Below are positions 8,617 to 17,747 of a stretch of 64,000 bases of DNA, piece by piece. A program made the translations under genes and the position numbers. Under the pieces are notes generated by a model. That model worked only from the letters and a program-made list of their open reading frames with translations. It was not told where the DNA came from and searched no databases. How positions within the stretch are numbered: position 1 is the stretch's first letter; each line of letters opens with the position of its first letter. The stretch is from positions 89,068-153,067 of the forward strand of contig JBEIHX010000003.1 of assembly GCA_040381075.1 (NCBI GenBank), in the 5' to 3' direction. Source of the DNA: JBEIHX01 sp040381075 (lineage in GTDB: Bacteria > Pseudomonadota > Alphaproteobacteria > Caulobacterales > Aquidulcibacteraceae).

Positions 8617-9480
8617 TCACTCGCTCCGCTGTGGTTTCGCCGCATGGACGTAGAGCACGTGACGATGCCGGTCTCCCTTCCATCCGTAGCGCCGGGCGGC
8701 GCGAATTCCAAAGCGCGCCAGCGCGCCGCGGATCTCAAAGTCGCGAAAGTGATGGAAGTGAATGTTGTCGCGACACAGTTCGGCGCGATCCTCCCAGATA
8801 AGGGTCGCCAGAAAAAGTGATCCGCCTGGCGAAAGCACCCGCCATGCCTCGTCGATCGCCGCGTGGTGATCAAGCACATGATCGAGACTGGTGAGCATGG
8901 CGACGCCGTCAAAGACATCGTCGGCAAACGGCAGGAACTCGGCCATGCCGGCGATGGAGAAGCCCTGCGCCGTGGCGAGCGCGGGCTCCAGGCCGAGATA
9001 TCTGACGCCTTGCGGAAAAAGCCGCCGGCTCAGTTGCGGGTTGTCGCATCCGACATCAAGAACCAGACCTGCGGCTGGCGCGAGAAGGTCGGCGGCGCGG
9101 CGCATATGGCGCAGGAACCATGGGTCGTCCGGCTCGGAATTGGCCGACCAGCCCGACGCCTTGACGCCGGTGAGATGGAGGTACTGCGCGAGCGCGTCTC
9201 GGCGGGTCGCTTCGAGTGGAACCCGCACCTGGTTGCTGTCAACAAAGTCGAGCGCCCTGTGCGGCAGGAGCCAGGGCCGCCGTGCCACGATTGGGTATCG
9301 ACGCCCGGCTGAGTCCACAAGTCCATCGCCCTGGCGGGTCAGGGGGGAGCGATCATCGGGTGAGGCGAGCAGCTGTTGCGCCTCGGCAAGATCGATCGCA
9401 CGGGCCCCATTGTCCATGTCCGCAGACGCCAGCGGGTCGTCGCCGATCCAGGGTGGGTCGCTGTTCCAGGGATCGATCAC
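8617..9480 (-). CDS. Class I SAM-dependent methyltransferase with Trm112-like N-terminus
   Basis: This 287-residue protein has the SAM-binding motif I VLDVGCDN (140-147) and a motif IV/post-I region FDGVAMLTSLDHVLD. The first ~75 residues (DGLVDSAGRRYPIVARRPWLL) resemble the small Trm112-type domain that precedes some methyltransferases, but the zinc cysteines are absent. It overlaps the epimerase gene by four bases. Within the export operon it may methylate the glycan, for instance as a chain-terminating cap recognised by a Wzt C-terminal domain; that link is inference. Confidence 0.87.
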   Translation of the reverse strand: MIDPWNSDPPWIGDDPLASADMDNGARAIDLAEAQQLLASPDDRSPLTRQGDGLVDSAGRRYPIVARRPWLLPHRALDFVDSNQVRVPLEATRRDALAQYLHLTGVKASGWSANSEPDDPWFLRHMRRAADLLAPAAGLVLDVGCDNPQLSRRLFPQGVRYLGLEPALATAQGFSIAGMAEFLPFADDVFDGVAMLTSLDHVLDHHAAIDEAWRVLSPGGSLFLATLIWEDRAELCRDNIHFHHFRDFEIRGALARFGIRAARRYGWKGDRHRHVLYVHAAKPQRSE

Positions 9481-10367
9481 GTCTGCCTCACACCGCTTGC
9501 AGCCATCGCCTGCAGCCCCGCCTCCAGGCCAGTGCGCGCCTGATATAGCGACGCAATGGCTGACACGTCAGCCACGATATCCTTCGGGGTCTCAGAAGTC
9601 TGAGTGATCACGGGAGCGACGCCCGTCACCTCCCCGATGATGCGCACCACCTCAACCAGCGATCGCGTCTCAGGCCCTGCAATGTTGAACACGGCTGTCA
9701 CAGGGTGGTCCATCGCCGCAAGCGTGGCGTCGGCCGCGTCATCGACAAAGACAGGGTTGAGGCGGGGGCCCACGCCCCGGGCGAGTGTGATGGGCGTTCG
9801 CGCGCGCACTGATGCGAACAGGCGGGGCAACAGGAATTCTTCGCGCTGGCCCGGACCGTAGATAAAGAAATACCTCAGGATGCTGGTGGTGAAAGGGGCG
9901 GGCGTGAAGGCCTGCGCCAGCATCTCGCCGGCAGCCTTTGCCGCGAGATAGAAGCCGATCTCGCCAGCGGGGCGCAGCGGTGCGTCCTCCCGGATCGGCG
10001 CCGGCGATGGTCCGCACACCCCGCCTGAGGACGCATAGACGAATTTCACAACGCCGCTCCCCGATGCATATTCCAGCAATTGGGCTGTGGCGCCCGCGGC
10101 GACCCGGGTGATCCGGCTGCTGTTGGCGGGAAACTGATGCCAGCCATGCTCCTGCGCCAGATGCAGGATGCAATCCGGCGGCGCGATGCCGGCGAGCGCC
10201 GGGGCGATGTCGCCGGCAAGGTCGAGCTGCAGGGTCTGTGCGCCTGTCGGCGCAGCGCCGTGTCTGACTGCTGCAATGACGCTGTCGCCCCGGGCGAGCA
10301 GGCGGGCGACGCAGGCGCGTCCGAGCAGTCCATTCGCACCCGTCACCAGAATGCGCCGCGCCATCAC
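9477..10367 (-). CDS. NAD-dependent epimerase/dehydratase family protein
   Basis: This extended short-chain dehydrogenase of 296 residues has the Rossmann motif TGANGLLG near residue 9 and a YLAAK active-site motif, with the sequence SSGGVCG in the catalytic Ser/Thr position. It converts a nucleotide sugar (epimerisation, dehydration or reduction), but the sequence alone does not fix the substrate. Two starts are possible: GTG at 10367 (four-base overlap with the upstream glycosyltransferase, better spaced from AGGA) or ATG at 10364. It belongs to the same operon as the exporter. Confidence 0.88.
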   Translation of the reverse strand: MMARRILVTGANGLLGRACVARLLARGDSVIAAVRHGAAPTGAQTLQLDLAGDIAPALAGIAPPDCILHLAQEHGWHQFPANSSRITRVAAGATAQLLEYASGSGVVKFVYASSGGVCGPSPAPIREDAPLRPAGEIGFYLAAKAAGEMLAQAFTPAPFTTSILRYFFIYGPGQREEFLLPRLFASVRARTPITLARGVGPRLNPVFVDDAADATLAAMDHPVTAVFNIAGPETRSLVEVVRIIGEVTGVAPVITQTSETPKDIVADVSAIASLYQARTGLEAGLQAMAASGVRQT

Positions 10368-12064
10368 GCAACTTCCTCGAATGACGGGACCTGGCCTGTC
10401 GCCCGCAGGTGGTCGTAGACCCTTTCAAACCGCTCGGCCAGCACGTCGGCAGCCCACCATGTCTGGGCGTAGGCGCGAGACGCCGCCCCGATTGCCGCGC
10501 GCCTTGCAGGATCGCGCGCCAGGCCGGCGAGCACATCGAGGATGGTGTCGGGCGTCGCGTGGACGATCGGACACTCGCTGATGCACCGCGAGGGCTGTCC
10601 GAACGGCTCACGGGCATTCACGGCTCCCACGACAGGGCGTCCCAGCATCATGCCCTCGCGCGCAGTCGCGCCGTAGCGCCCGTAGTGCAGCTGGTCGATA
10701 ATGATGTCCGCCTGGGCCTGGAAATAGCGGTTCTGCAGGTTGGGCGTCTGGCGCACGAACATCAGCCGGATGGGTGCGCCCTGCGCCTGCAGGGCCTCGA
10801 TGGCGCTCACGACGGCGTGTGTGCCCTTCACATTGCGTCCCTCGCGCAACCTGGTCTCGAAATTGCCCACGCCATGATAGACCAGCACCTCGTCGGGGGT
10901 GGCGCGTTCCTGACGGAATTCTTCCGGGATCTCAAGGCCGGGACGCCACACCTGCGGGTCAAGCGCGTAAGTCAGCGGTTCGTGGAAGACGTTGGGCGAC
11001 AGGCGCGCATCCAGGCGCACATCGGTCTCCAGCGAGATCAGGTCCGCCAGAGCCGCCACCTTCCACCCCCAGGCGAGGTTCTTGGCGTCCGAGCAGATGG
11101 CGTCCTTGTGCTCGTTCGGACACAGGGCGCACATGCCGGCGCTCCACGACCGGAATGACGACTGGCTGACCATATCGAGACATCCCGACGTCGAGTAGCC
11201 TATCAGCGCCCCGCGGCGTTTCCATTCCAGGAAGTCCCAGGGCATCTTATGATGTGCAGGGCTGACGTCCCAGTTTTCATAAAACACGCTTGCCGCCCCG
11301 ACGCCGTAAAAGTGCACGACGCCGAAACGCTCCTGGTTCTGTGCAAAGAAGCTGGCGATTTTGTGCCTCATGACGACGGGATCGGGATCGTACAGAACGA
11401 TGTCGTGTCCGTGGGTGTAGAGAGCGGGGTAACCCGCAGGATCTGCGGTGGACACGGAGACTGCGTCCCAGCCGCGCGCCCGCAGCGCTTTGGCGAGATA
11501 GCCGAAATTGTAATAGGCGCTGTGCAGGAACAGCGCCGAGCGGGCTTTCGGCGCGCCGGTTCCTGTGACCTTCGCGCGATCGTCGGCCCGGTCCCCAGGC
11601 GCGCAAGGTCCGCGTCCGACTGACCGCATCCACGGCGTGAGGGATGGCGCGGCGAAAGCGAGCCTCATGAGAAAAGCGCGGCGCAATGGGCGGGTCAGCG
11701 CGCGCGTCTCGCCGTAGGCCGGCGCCAGAAGGCGCGCCACCCTGATCCGCGCCGAGGGGGACAGGCGCGCACACGCCTGGCGAAACCGGTCGAACTGCGC
11801 CGCCTCCGGCCAGGCCGCTTCCGGCGCCATCAGCCGAAGCAGGCGGCGCGCTGACGCGGCCACCCGGATCGTCGGTTCCATGTCCGGGGCGGCCAGGAGC
11901 GATGACAGGGCGACGAGGCCGCCTGGGACAACCGGAACCAGCACGTTTCGCCCGGCCAGCCGCCACGCGGCGAGGGTCACGCCGGCCGCGCGGGCGACAC
12001 GACGAAGGCTGGCGGCGAAACCGAGGGCGAAGAGCAGGTCGCGGGGGTCGGCGAAGGGCGCCAT
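10364..12064 (-). CDS. Large GT-B-type glycosyltransferase
   Basis: The protein has 566 residues. The first ~170 are helix-rich with no assigned function. The rest looks like a GT-B fold: an acceptor-domain start at SALFLHSAYYNFGYLAKALRARG and a donor half with VLVYHGVGNFETR and the phosphate-binding stretch ADIIIDQLHYGRYGATAREG followed by GRPVV, as in GT4-like enzymes. It is the first gene of the minus-strand export operon and faces the divergent methyltransferase gene. It probably transfers one sugar during glycan assembly at the inner membrane; donor and linkage cannot be read from sequence. Confidence 0.82.
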   Translation of the reverse strand: MAPFADPRDLLFALGFAASLRRVARAAGVTLAAWRLAGRNVLVPVVPGGLVALSSLLAAPDMEPTIRVAASARRLLRLMAPEAAWPEAAQFDRFRQACARLSPSARIRVARLLAPAYGETRALTRPLRRAFLMRLAFAAPSLTPWMRSVGRGPCAPGDRADDRAKVTGTGAPKARSALFLHSAYYNFGYLAKALRARGWDAVSVSTADPAGYPALYTHGHDIVLYDPDPVVMRHKIASFFAQNQERFGVVHFYGVGAASVFYENWDVSPAHHKMPWDFLEWKRRGALIGYSTSGCLDMVSQSSFRSWSAGMCALCPNEHKDAICSDAKNLAWGWKVAALADLISLETDVRLDARLSPNVFHEPLTYALDPQVWRPGLEIPEEFRQERATPDEVLVYHGVGNFETRLREGRNVKGTHAVVSAIEALQAQGAPIRLMFVRQTPNLQNRYFQAQADIIIDQLHYGRYGATAREGMMLGRPVVGAVNAREPFGQPSRCISECPIVHATPDTILDVLAGLARDPARRAAIGAASRAYAQTWWAADVLAERFERVYDHLRATGQVPSFEEVA

Positions 12065-12389
12065 GAACTTTCTACTGACCGAAGCGGCCGACCGCGGGAG
12101 ACAGCGCCGCGAATTGAGCGAACCCTCCCGCGGGCCGGCACCCTAGCGGGCGACCGGCCTGATGCAAGCCCCCTGATCGCGGGTTTTCCCGGACCGACGC
12201 GCCGGCGGGCGCGCCACGTCCCGCGCCGGCGGGCGATGCGTCAGACGGGTTGACGCCGCCTGGCGGCTCAGCTTGCTTCCGGCTCTCTTCGCCCGGCCGG
12301 CGCGTCGCCCTCGACAGGGGCAGGCCCGTGCTGGACACTCCGGGCGATCCAGGGCCGGGCCCGTCCGGCCCGATCACGAGGTACGACCG
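12065..12389. promoter_or_regulatory. Divergent intergenic region between the export operon and the methyltransferase gene
   Basis: These 325 bases separate two divergently transcribed units, so both promoters should lie here. The sequence is very G+C-rich with repeated GGCGGGCG/CGCCGGCG words around 12190-12240. I see no convincing -35/-10 pair. A Shine-Dalgarno-like GAGGT at 12378-12382 lies seven bases before the ATG at 12390 and supports that start. Confidence 0.45.
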
Positions 12390-13316
12390 ATGACGCCTCC
12401 GGCGACGCAGACAGTGACCGGCCAGCAGACAGGGACCGGCCAGCAGACAGTTACCGCCCAGCAGACAGTTACCGCCCAGCAGACAGTTACCGCCCAGCAG
12501 GCAGTCATCGACGATCAGAACGCCAGTTTCTGGAGCGAGTTATGCGGCACCCAGCTTGCGCGGTCGCTCGGTGTGACTGACTCATCGCCTGCCAGCCTGA
12601 AGAAATTCGATGACTGGTACTTCGCGTTTTATCCCTATCTGTTCCTGCATATTCCGTTCAACCAGCTGGCCGGCAAGGATGTGCTGGAGGTCGGGCTTGG
12701 ATATGGCACGGTCTCGCAGAGGATCGCCGAATCCGGCGCCCGCTATGCCGGGCTCGACATCGCAGCCGGCCCCGTGGCCATGGCCAATCACCGTCTGCGT
12801 CAGGCTGGCCTTGCGGGCGAAGCGCGTCAGGGAAGCATATTGGCGCCGCCCTTTGCTCCGGGGTCATTCGACATCATCATCGCGATTGGTTGCCTGCACC
12901 ATACGGGTGATCTTCAGACGGCCATCGCACGCTGCCATGAGCTGCTGCGTCCGGGCGGACGTCTGATTTTCATGGTCTACTATGCCTATTCCTATCGCAG
13001 GTTCGTCCAGTCCCGCGCCGAGACCGTACGCTACTGGCTGTCTGAAACGTTTGGCCGGCGCGGCTGCGTCGGGGCCTCGAGCAACCGCCAGCGGGCCGCG
13101 TACGACCAGAGCGCGAGCGGGGAGGCTGCGCCTCATACGGACTGGATCTCGGTGCGCTCGCTGCGCCATCTTTGCCGCGGCTTTTCGCGGTTCCGCGCCA
13201 CGCTGGAGAACATCGACAGCGAGCCGCCGTTCGCACCGCGCACGCGCGAAGATCTCCTACTGTCTTCCTGGCCGCGCCGGATGGGTCTTGACCTCTATGC
13301 CACCGCTGTCAAATGA
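12390..13316 (+). CDS. Class I SAM-dependent methyltransferase with repeat-bearing N-terminus
   Basis: This 308-residue protein has a methyltransferase core: motif I VLEVGLGYGT, then AGLDIA, and FDIIIAIGCLHHTGDL, as in methyltransferase type 11/12 enzymes. Before the core, residues 8-37 are five tandem copies of T-V-T-A-Q-Q-like hexapeptides, which look like a slippage-generated insertion. The start at 12390 has a good GAGGT ribosome site. It is divergent from the export operon and upstream of the heptad-repeat glycosyltransferase, so it probably modifies the surface glycan or its precursor. Confidence 0.87.
   Translation: MTPPATQTVTGQQTGTGQQTVTAQQTVTAQQTVTAQQAVIDDQNASFWSELCGTQLARSLGVTDSSPASLKKFDDWYFAFYPYLFLHIPFNQLAGKDVLEVGLGYGTVSQRIAESGARYAGLDIAAGPVAMANHRLRQAGLAGEARQGSILAPPFAPGSFDIIIAIGCLHHTGDLQTAIARCHELLRPGGRLIFMVYYAYSYRRFVQSRAETVRYWLSETFGRRGCVGASSNRQRAAYDQSASGEAAPHTDWISVRSLRHLCRGFSRFRATLENIDSEPPFAPRTREDLLLSSWPRRMGLDLYATAVK
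12411..12500 (+). repeat. In-frame 18-base tandem repeat, five copies
   Basis: Five direct copies of an 18-base unit (consensus ACAGTTACCGCCCAGCAG) encode the TVTAQQ hexapeptide array at the methyltransferase N-terminus. The last three copies are identical; the first two differ by a few bases. Because 18 is a multiple of three, gain or loss of copies keeps the frame. Confidence 0.93.
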
Positions 13317-13511
13317 CGACATCCCCAAGGCTGCCGGCTCGGGCCTCTGGCGTATGAGCGCGGGAGGCTCCAGCGGGCAGGCGCGTGGCGGAGGCGGTCG
13401 GGATGGGTCAGCTTCCGCGTCCGCGCATGCAGCGGGAGCCGCCCCGCGCGGGTGTCGCGCCACTGCGTCGCCCGATCAGCTGCGTGCGTCCAGAAGCATT
13501 CGGCAAGCACC

Positions 13512-15101
13512 ATGACCGACAATACGTCGACGGATCAACATCTGCGATCCCAGGGAGCAGACCGCCCGCTGCAGATCCTGCTGATCTGTTCGGGCGCTTC
13601 CGTTCATATCGGAACGGTGATTGATCATATCTCCGCCTTCGTCGCCCACTCAGCCCACGTTGTAACGCCGATTGACGCCACGTTCTGCGCGGAGGCCGGA
13701 ATCGCGCTTGAACATTTTGACGTTGTCGTGATGCATTATTCCGTCGTTTTGTCGGACCCCAACCACATACGACCATCCCTTGCGGCCAAGCTGCGCGCCT
13801 TTGACGGATTGAAGGTCGCATTCATCCAGGATGAATATCGATGGATCGACCGGCAGAATGCGGCGATTGAGGACCTTGGCGTTCAGGTCCTGTACAGTGT
13901 GACCAACCCCGAGGTCACGCGCGCCATCTATCGAACGGCTTATTTCGATCAGATCCGCATTGAGCACACGCTTACGGGTTTTGTTCCCAGACACCTGACT
14001 GCCCTGGCGGTTCCCGAGTATGAAGCGCGTTCCATCGACGTTTCCTACCGCGCGCGGCGGGGGTTTGCCTGGTACGGCGCCTTTGCGGAAGAGAAATTCC
14101 TGATCGGGGAACGCTTCAAGGAAGACGCCAAGGCCTATGGACTTCGCTGCGACATCGAATCGGCGGAGGACAAGCGAATTTATGGCGATGATTGGATTCG
14201 CTTCATTGCGTCATCCAAATGCACCCTCGGGGTTGAAAGCGGCGTCAGTTTCATTGACTTCTCCGGCGACATCCAGGCGGCGGCCGAAGAGTTCGAAAGG
14301 AACAATCCGGATGCGCCGTCCCGGGTGATCCGCGACAGGTTCCTCGGCGATCGTGACGGTCAGATCGCGATCAAAGTCATTTCGCCTCGGGTTTTCGAGG
14401 CGGCGGCCCTGCGCACGCTGCTCGTGCTGTATCCGGGGTCTTACTCAGGCGTCCTGCAGCCTGGCCGGCATTATGTCGAACTGGCGCGTGACCATTCAAA
14501 CATGGCGTCTGTGGCGAGTGTCATCCGTGACCCTGCCCGTGCACGCGCCATCATCGAGGCGGCCTACCACGAGGTGGCGCAAAATCCGCGGTGGTGGCTC
14601 GAGAGTCAGATCACTGCCTTTGACGCCGTGGTGCGGGAGGAGTACAGCAAGACAAGGCGTTATGCCTGCGGCGCGCCAGTTCTTGAGACGATGCTCGCCG
14701 GGCGCCTGCGCGGCCAATGGGACCGGCGCGTTGAACTGGATGTCGCCGGCGCTGGCCTCGCCACCTATCGGCAGGCCCATGACACGGTCGCCGCCCAGTA
14801 TCAGGTGCTGGCGGATCAATATGCACAGCTTGCTTCACATCATCAGGACCTCTCTGGCCACTACGATTTTCTTGTGAGGTCCTATCAGGATCTCGCCATG
14901 CACCATCAGATGCTCGTGCAACACTATCAGGATCTCGTGTCGCACAATCAGAGGCTTGGCGATGACCATCAGGCGCTGGTCTCGCGCCACGCAAGTCTTG
15001 CTGGCGAGTTTGCCGCTCTGCAGACGCTCAGCGGCGGCGGGCAGGGGAGCGTTGCGCTTTTGAGCGCCGTGAAAGACGTCCTTCGCAAGCCTTGGCGGTG
15101 A
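13512..15101 (+). CDS. Glycosyltransferase-like protein with C-terminal His/Tyr/Gln-rich heptad repeats
   Basis: This is a 529-residue protein. Residues ~20-400 resemble CgeB-like GT-B glycosyltransferases: LQILLICSGASVHIGTVIDH at the start, then LKVAFIQDEYRWID, and a donor part with GVESGVSFIDF and ISPRVFEAAALRTLLVLYPG. Residues ~423-505 are about eleven consecutive seven-residue units with Leu at one position and Tyr/His at another. It is a paralogue of the convergent gene at 15477-17663: both share an xxKVxxxQDEY block, RIYG.W.F and ISPRVFE. The start ATG at 13512 was chosen because the paralogy begins just after it. Donor and acceptor are unknown. Confidence 0.8.
   Translation: MTDNTSTDQHLRSQGADRPLQILLICSGASVHIGTVIDHISAFVAHSAHVVTPIDATFCAEAGIALEHFDVVVMHYSVVLSDPNHIRPSLAAKLRAFDGLKVAFIQDEYRWIDRQNAAIEDLGVQVLYSVTNPEVTRAIYRTAYFDQIRIEHTLTGFVPRHLTALAVPEYEARSIDVSYRARRGFAWYGAFAEEKFLIGERFKEDAKAYGLRCDIESAEDKRIYGDDWIRFIASSKCTLGVESGVSFIDFSGDIQAAAEEFERNNPDAPSRVIRDRFLGDRDGQIAIKVISPRVFEAAALRTLLVLYPGSYSGVLQPGRHYVELARDHSNMASVASVIRDPARARAIIEAAYHEVAQNPRWWLESQITAFDAVVREEYSKTRRYACGAPVLETMLAGRLRGQWDRRVELDVAGAGLATYRQAHDTVAAQYQVLADQYAQLASHHQDLSGHYDFLVRSYQDLAMHHQMLVQHYQDLVSHNQRLGDDHQALVSRHASLAGEFAALQTLSGGGQGSVALLSAVKDVLRKPWR
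14778..15030 (+). repeat. Degenerate 21-base repeat encoding a heptad array
   Basis: About eleven to twelve degenerate 21-base units encode successive heptads of the form Tyr/His-Gln-x-Leu-x-x-His/Gln (for example YQDLAMH, HQMLVQH, YQDLVSH). The periodic Leu and aromatic/His positions predict a coiled coil. Histidine is unusually frequent at core or flanking positions. Confidence 0.85.
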
Positions 15102-15476
15102 ACGTCGCGCGATCATGAGGCCATTGGCGGATTGGCCGGCTTGAGGGCCGGAACGCGGTGCGCAGCCATGCGCAGTCTGGGGCAGCGTCCCGGCTTTCTG
15201 ACTGCAGCGCCGGTGCGACGGACAGTGAGGACGAATGTCGCACGCAGGGTAATCAGGGCCAGCGCCCTTGTGCAGGTGTTCAGACATAGATGCTCGGTCT
15301 GCGGAGGCGTTGGCCAGGGCGTTCGCCGCTTCCAGCGTCGCCTCGGCGCGGCAGAACCCGGCTATGATTTCGGTTGCGGCCCCGGTCGAGACGAACGACC
15401 TTATCGACTTGCTGTGTTCGGCGAGATGGATCTCGCGGGCGACCGCGGGCGCCGACGCCGTGGTGGGTCCGCTGCG
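15102..15476. other. Intergenic region between two convergent glycosyltransferase genes
   Basis: The 375 bases lie between the stop codons of two convergent paralogous genes. The only structure I noted is a short stem CCGGC/GCCGG with a six-base loop at 15136-15151, without a T-tract, a weak terminator candidate for the plus-strand gene. No supported gene or RNA was recognised. Confidence 0.4.
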
Positions 15477-17663
15477 CTAGCGGGCGCGCAGCCTTCGCCA
15501 CACAGCGTGCAGTTTCGCCAACACGCAGCGCGGCCCCAGACGCACCGCGAGTTTCAGTTCGCGGGCTCTGGTCCGGGCCCCCCAGCGGAGTCTCTGCGCG
15601 ACCACCCGCGCCTTGAGCAGGGCGGCGCGTGCGCCGACCCGCGCGCCGCCAATCCCCAGGCCACGCGCCGCCGCGGCCATTTCCGCGAACGCCTGGTTCG
15701 CGCGCCGCGCCGCGCTGTCCCAGGCGGCGAGATAGTCGCTGCGCTGGCGCGCGGCGAGAGCCAGACGATCCTGAATCTCCCGGCTCACGCCAGTCCAGTC
15801 AACAGGCTCGCCGCCCAGCGCGTGGGCCTGGTGACGCAGGCTGGCGACAGCCTCCTCCATCCTGTCTGGCGGGCATGGCATCGTCAGATCCAGCCGGGCC
15901 GGGGGTCCTGCATGGCGCCATTGTCCTGCGGACATGGCCGCGATGCGGGCATGTTCGACCGCATAATCGTGCTCCAGACGTGTCTTCTCCCTGACAATCG
16001 TCTCCTCGGTCGCGCGCCAGCCCAAGGCCTGGCCCTCAAGGGTATTGAGAAGGATCAGGACATTCGCCCGTCCGACGAGATCCTCATACGCAGCATTGAT
16101 CTGTGTGAGGTGAGCATTGAGGGCTGCAATACGCTCCTGATAGAGAGTGCTCATTCGCTTCCAGGCGCCCGGCGCGGGGGCGGTCTTGAGGGCCGTCTGC
16201 TGGACGTTCTCTGCCTCGCGGAACGCTGCATCCTCATCGGCCCCGCGTCTGCACGATGCTGCGAAGCGGGCGTCGGGCAGGGCGGAGACGGCCTGCCTGC
16301 CGTCTGCCTGGCGGCTGTGCGCCTCCCTGTGGCGGCTGCTCTGATAGACCGCGTTCAGGCGGGCGATCTCGGCGTGCAACACGCCCATATGGCGGGCGAT
16401 TTCTGCGTTGAGACGTTTTACCTCATCGCCATAAACGCCCGCGTAATAGCGGTTCTGTTCATCCAGGAATATCTCGTGGCTGCCGGGTGCGGGCGTGGGC
16501 CTCTGGCCGCGCAGCTGGAGATCTCTCTGATCGGGCTGTGGGATGGGGTCTGCATGTATGGGGGGCTTTCGGCGCCGTGCGATCTCCTCACGGATGATCT
16601 GACCGGTGCGTGCGCCGAACGCTCGATAGCTGAATTCTCCAGAGCCAACGAGGTGGTCGTAGGCCCTCTGCGCCATCGCCTCAAGCGCAGGAATGTCGCT
16701 GAGGCGATCCAGAACGTGGTCCGCGTTGGAGAAATCCTTGTCCAGCGGAATATAATGGACATCGGGCAGAATGGCGTCGGAATAGCGGCCGCGGAACAGC
16801 ACCATGGGCGTGCGCATCACGGCGCACTCAAAGACGCGCGGCGAGATCTGGCCCATGTCGATTTTCTCCTCGTGCGCGCGCACGATCGGCTCAAAGTCCT
16901 CATAGGAGACTGCGCCGCCCCGGGCTTTCGCCATGTCCTGATAGGTGCGGGCGATGGAGCCGTCGAAGTCGAATACATTTGAGCCGGATTCAGAGCCCAA
17001 CATGGCGCGACAGGCGCCGACGAAATCGAACCATGCGGAGCCATAGATCCGGCTCTGCTCATCTACAGCGATATCGCAACGGACTCCGCGCGCTGTGCAG
17101 ATCTCCTTCATCCGAACGCCGATGATGTATTTTTCGTAACCCAGACGTCCATACCGACCGCCGATGTCGCGACCGCGATATCCAAGAACGATGGGCCGCT
17201 CGCGCAGCGGCGCGCCGGCCCCATGCGCTGACACGAGGTCATCGCTCACATAGCCCGTGAGGACACGCTCAAACCGCACCCCGGGAAACTCGGCGGCAGG
17301 ATACACGTAGTCGCGCGGTTCTTCCGGCGTGCAGGTGAGCACCACGTCAAACTGCAGATCCCTGATCGCTGCCTTCAGCGCGTCTGTCTCGTCATACTCG
17401 TCCTGAACAGCGAGCACCTTAAGTCCGCGAAACCGGCGCAGATGCGCCAGATAATGCGACGATACGTAGCCCGGGAAGCACAGACGCGCACAATAACTGT
17501 GAAACACGGCGTCGTACTGCGCCATGTCGAAATCCATGATCGCGCCATGGGTCACATGCACGAAGTCGACATCTGCCTGAAGGTGCTTCTGCAGGGCGGT
17601 GAGATAATCCAGCGTGTTCTGCACAAACGTGCTTTGCAGCGAGTAGGCGACAAGGATCCGCAT
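15477..17663 (-). CDS. Large glycosyltransferase-like protein with coiled-coil C-terminal region
   Basis: This is a 728-residue protein. Residues 1-~390 form a CgeB-like GT-B domain: MRILVAYSLQSTFVQNTL, LKVLAVQDEYDETDA, GYRGRDIGGRYG, MLGSESGSNVFDFDG and ISPRVFECAVMRTPMVLFRG. It is paralogous to the gene at 13512-15101. The remaining ~340 residues contain heptad-like helices (RLNAEIARHMGVLHAEIARL and IAALNAHLTQINAAYEDL) and an Ala/Arg-rich basic tail. The start at 17663 places MRILVAYS at the beginning of the first beta strand. It is divergent from wecB, 84 bases away. It may assemble or decorate the surface glycan; the coiled coil may mediate oligomerisation. Confidence 0.78.
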   Translation of the reverse strand: MRILVAYSLQSTFVQNTLDYLTALQKHLQADVDFVHVTHGAIMDFDMAQYDAVFHSYCARLCFPGYVSSHYLAHLRRFRGLKVLAVQDEYDETDALKAAIRDLQFDVVLTCTPEEPRDYVYPAAEFPGVRFERVLTGYVSDDLVSAHGAGAPLRERPIVLGYRGRDIGGRYGRLGYEKYIIGVRMKEICTARGVRCDIAVDEQSRIYGSAWFDFVGACRAMLGSESGSNVFDFDGSIARTYQDMAKARGGAVSYEDFEPIVRAHEEKIDMGQISPRVFECAVMRTPMVLFRGRYSDAILPDVHYIPLDKDFSNADHVLDRLSDIPALEAMAQRAYDHLVGSGEFSYRAFGARTGQIIREEIARRRKPPIHADPIPQPDQRDLQLRGQRPTPAPGSHEIFLDEQNRYYAGVYGDEVKRLNAEIARHMGVLHAEIARLNAVYQSSRHREAHSRQADGRQAVSALPDARFAASCRRGADEDAAFREAENVQQTALKTAPAPGAWKRMSTLYQERIAALNAHLTQINAAYEDLVGRANVLILLNTLEGQALGWRATEETIVREKTRLEHDYAVEHARIAAMSAGQWRHAGPPARLDLTMPCPPDRMEEAVASLRHQAHALGGEPVDWTGVSREIQDRLALAARQRSDYLAAWDSAARRANQAFAEMAAAARGLGIGGARVGARAALLKARVVAQRLRWGARTRARELKLAVRLGPRCVLAKLHAVWRRLRAR

Positions 17664-17747
17664 CAGGCCATCCCGGTACGTGCGAACATGTGCAGGCCCT
17701 CGGATGTGTATTCCCATACGAGGCGATAGTGGCTATGTGAACCGGTC

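Noticed and set aside
15132..16982. Long plus-strand open frame opposite the large glycosyltransferase gene
   Set aside because: It is antisense to a gene with clear family motifs and paralogy; its Arg/Ala-rich composition is typical of a shadow frame in G+C-rich DNA.
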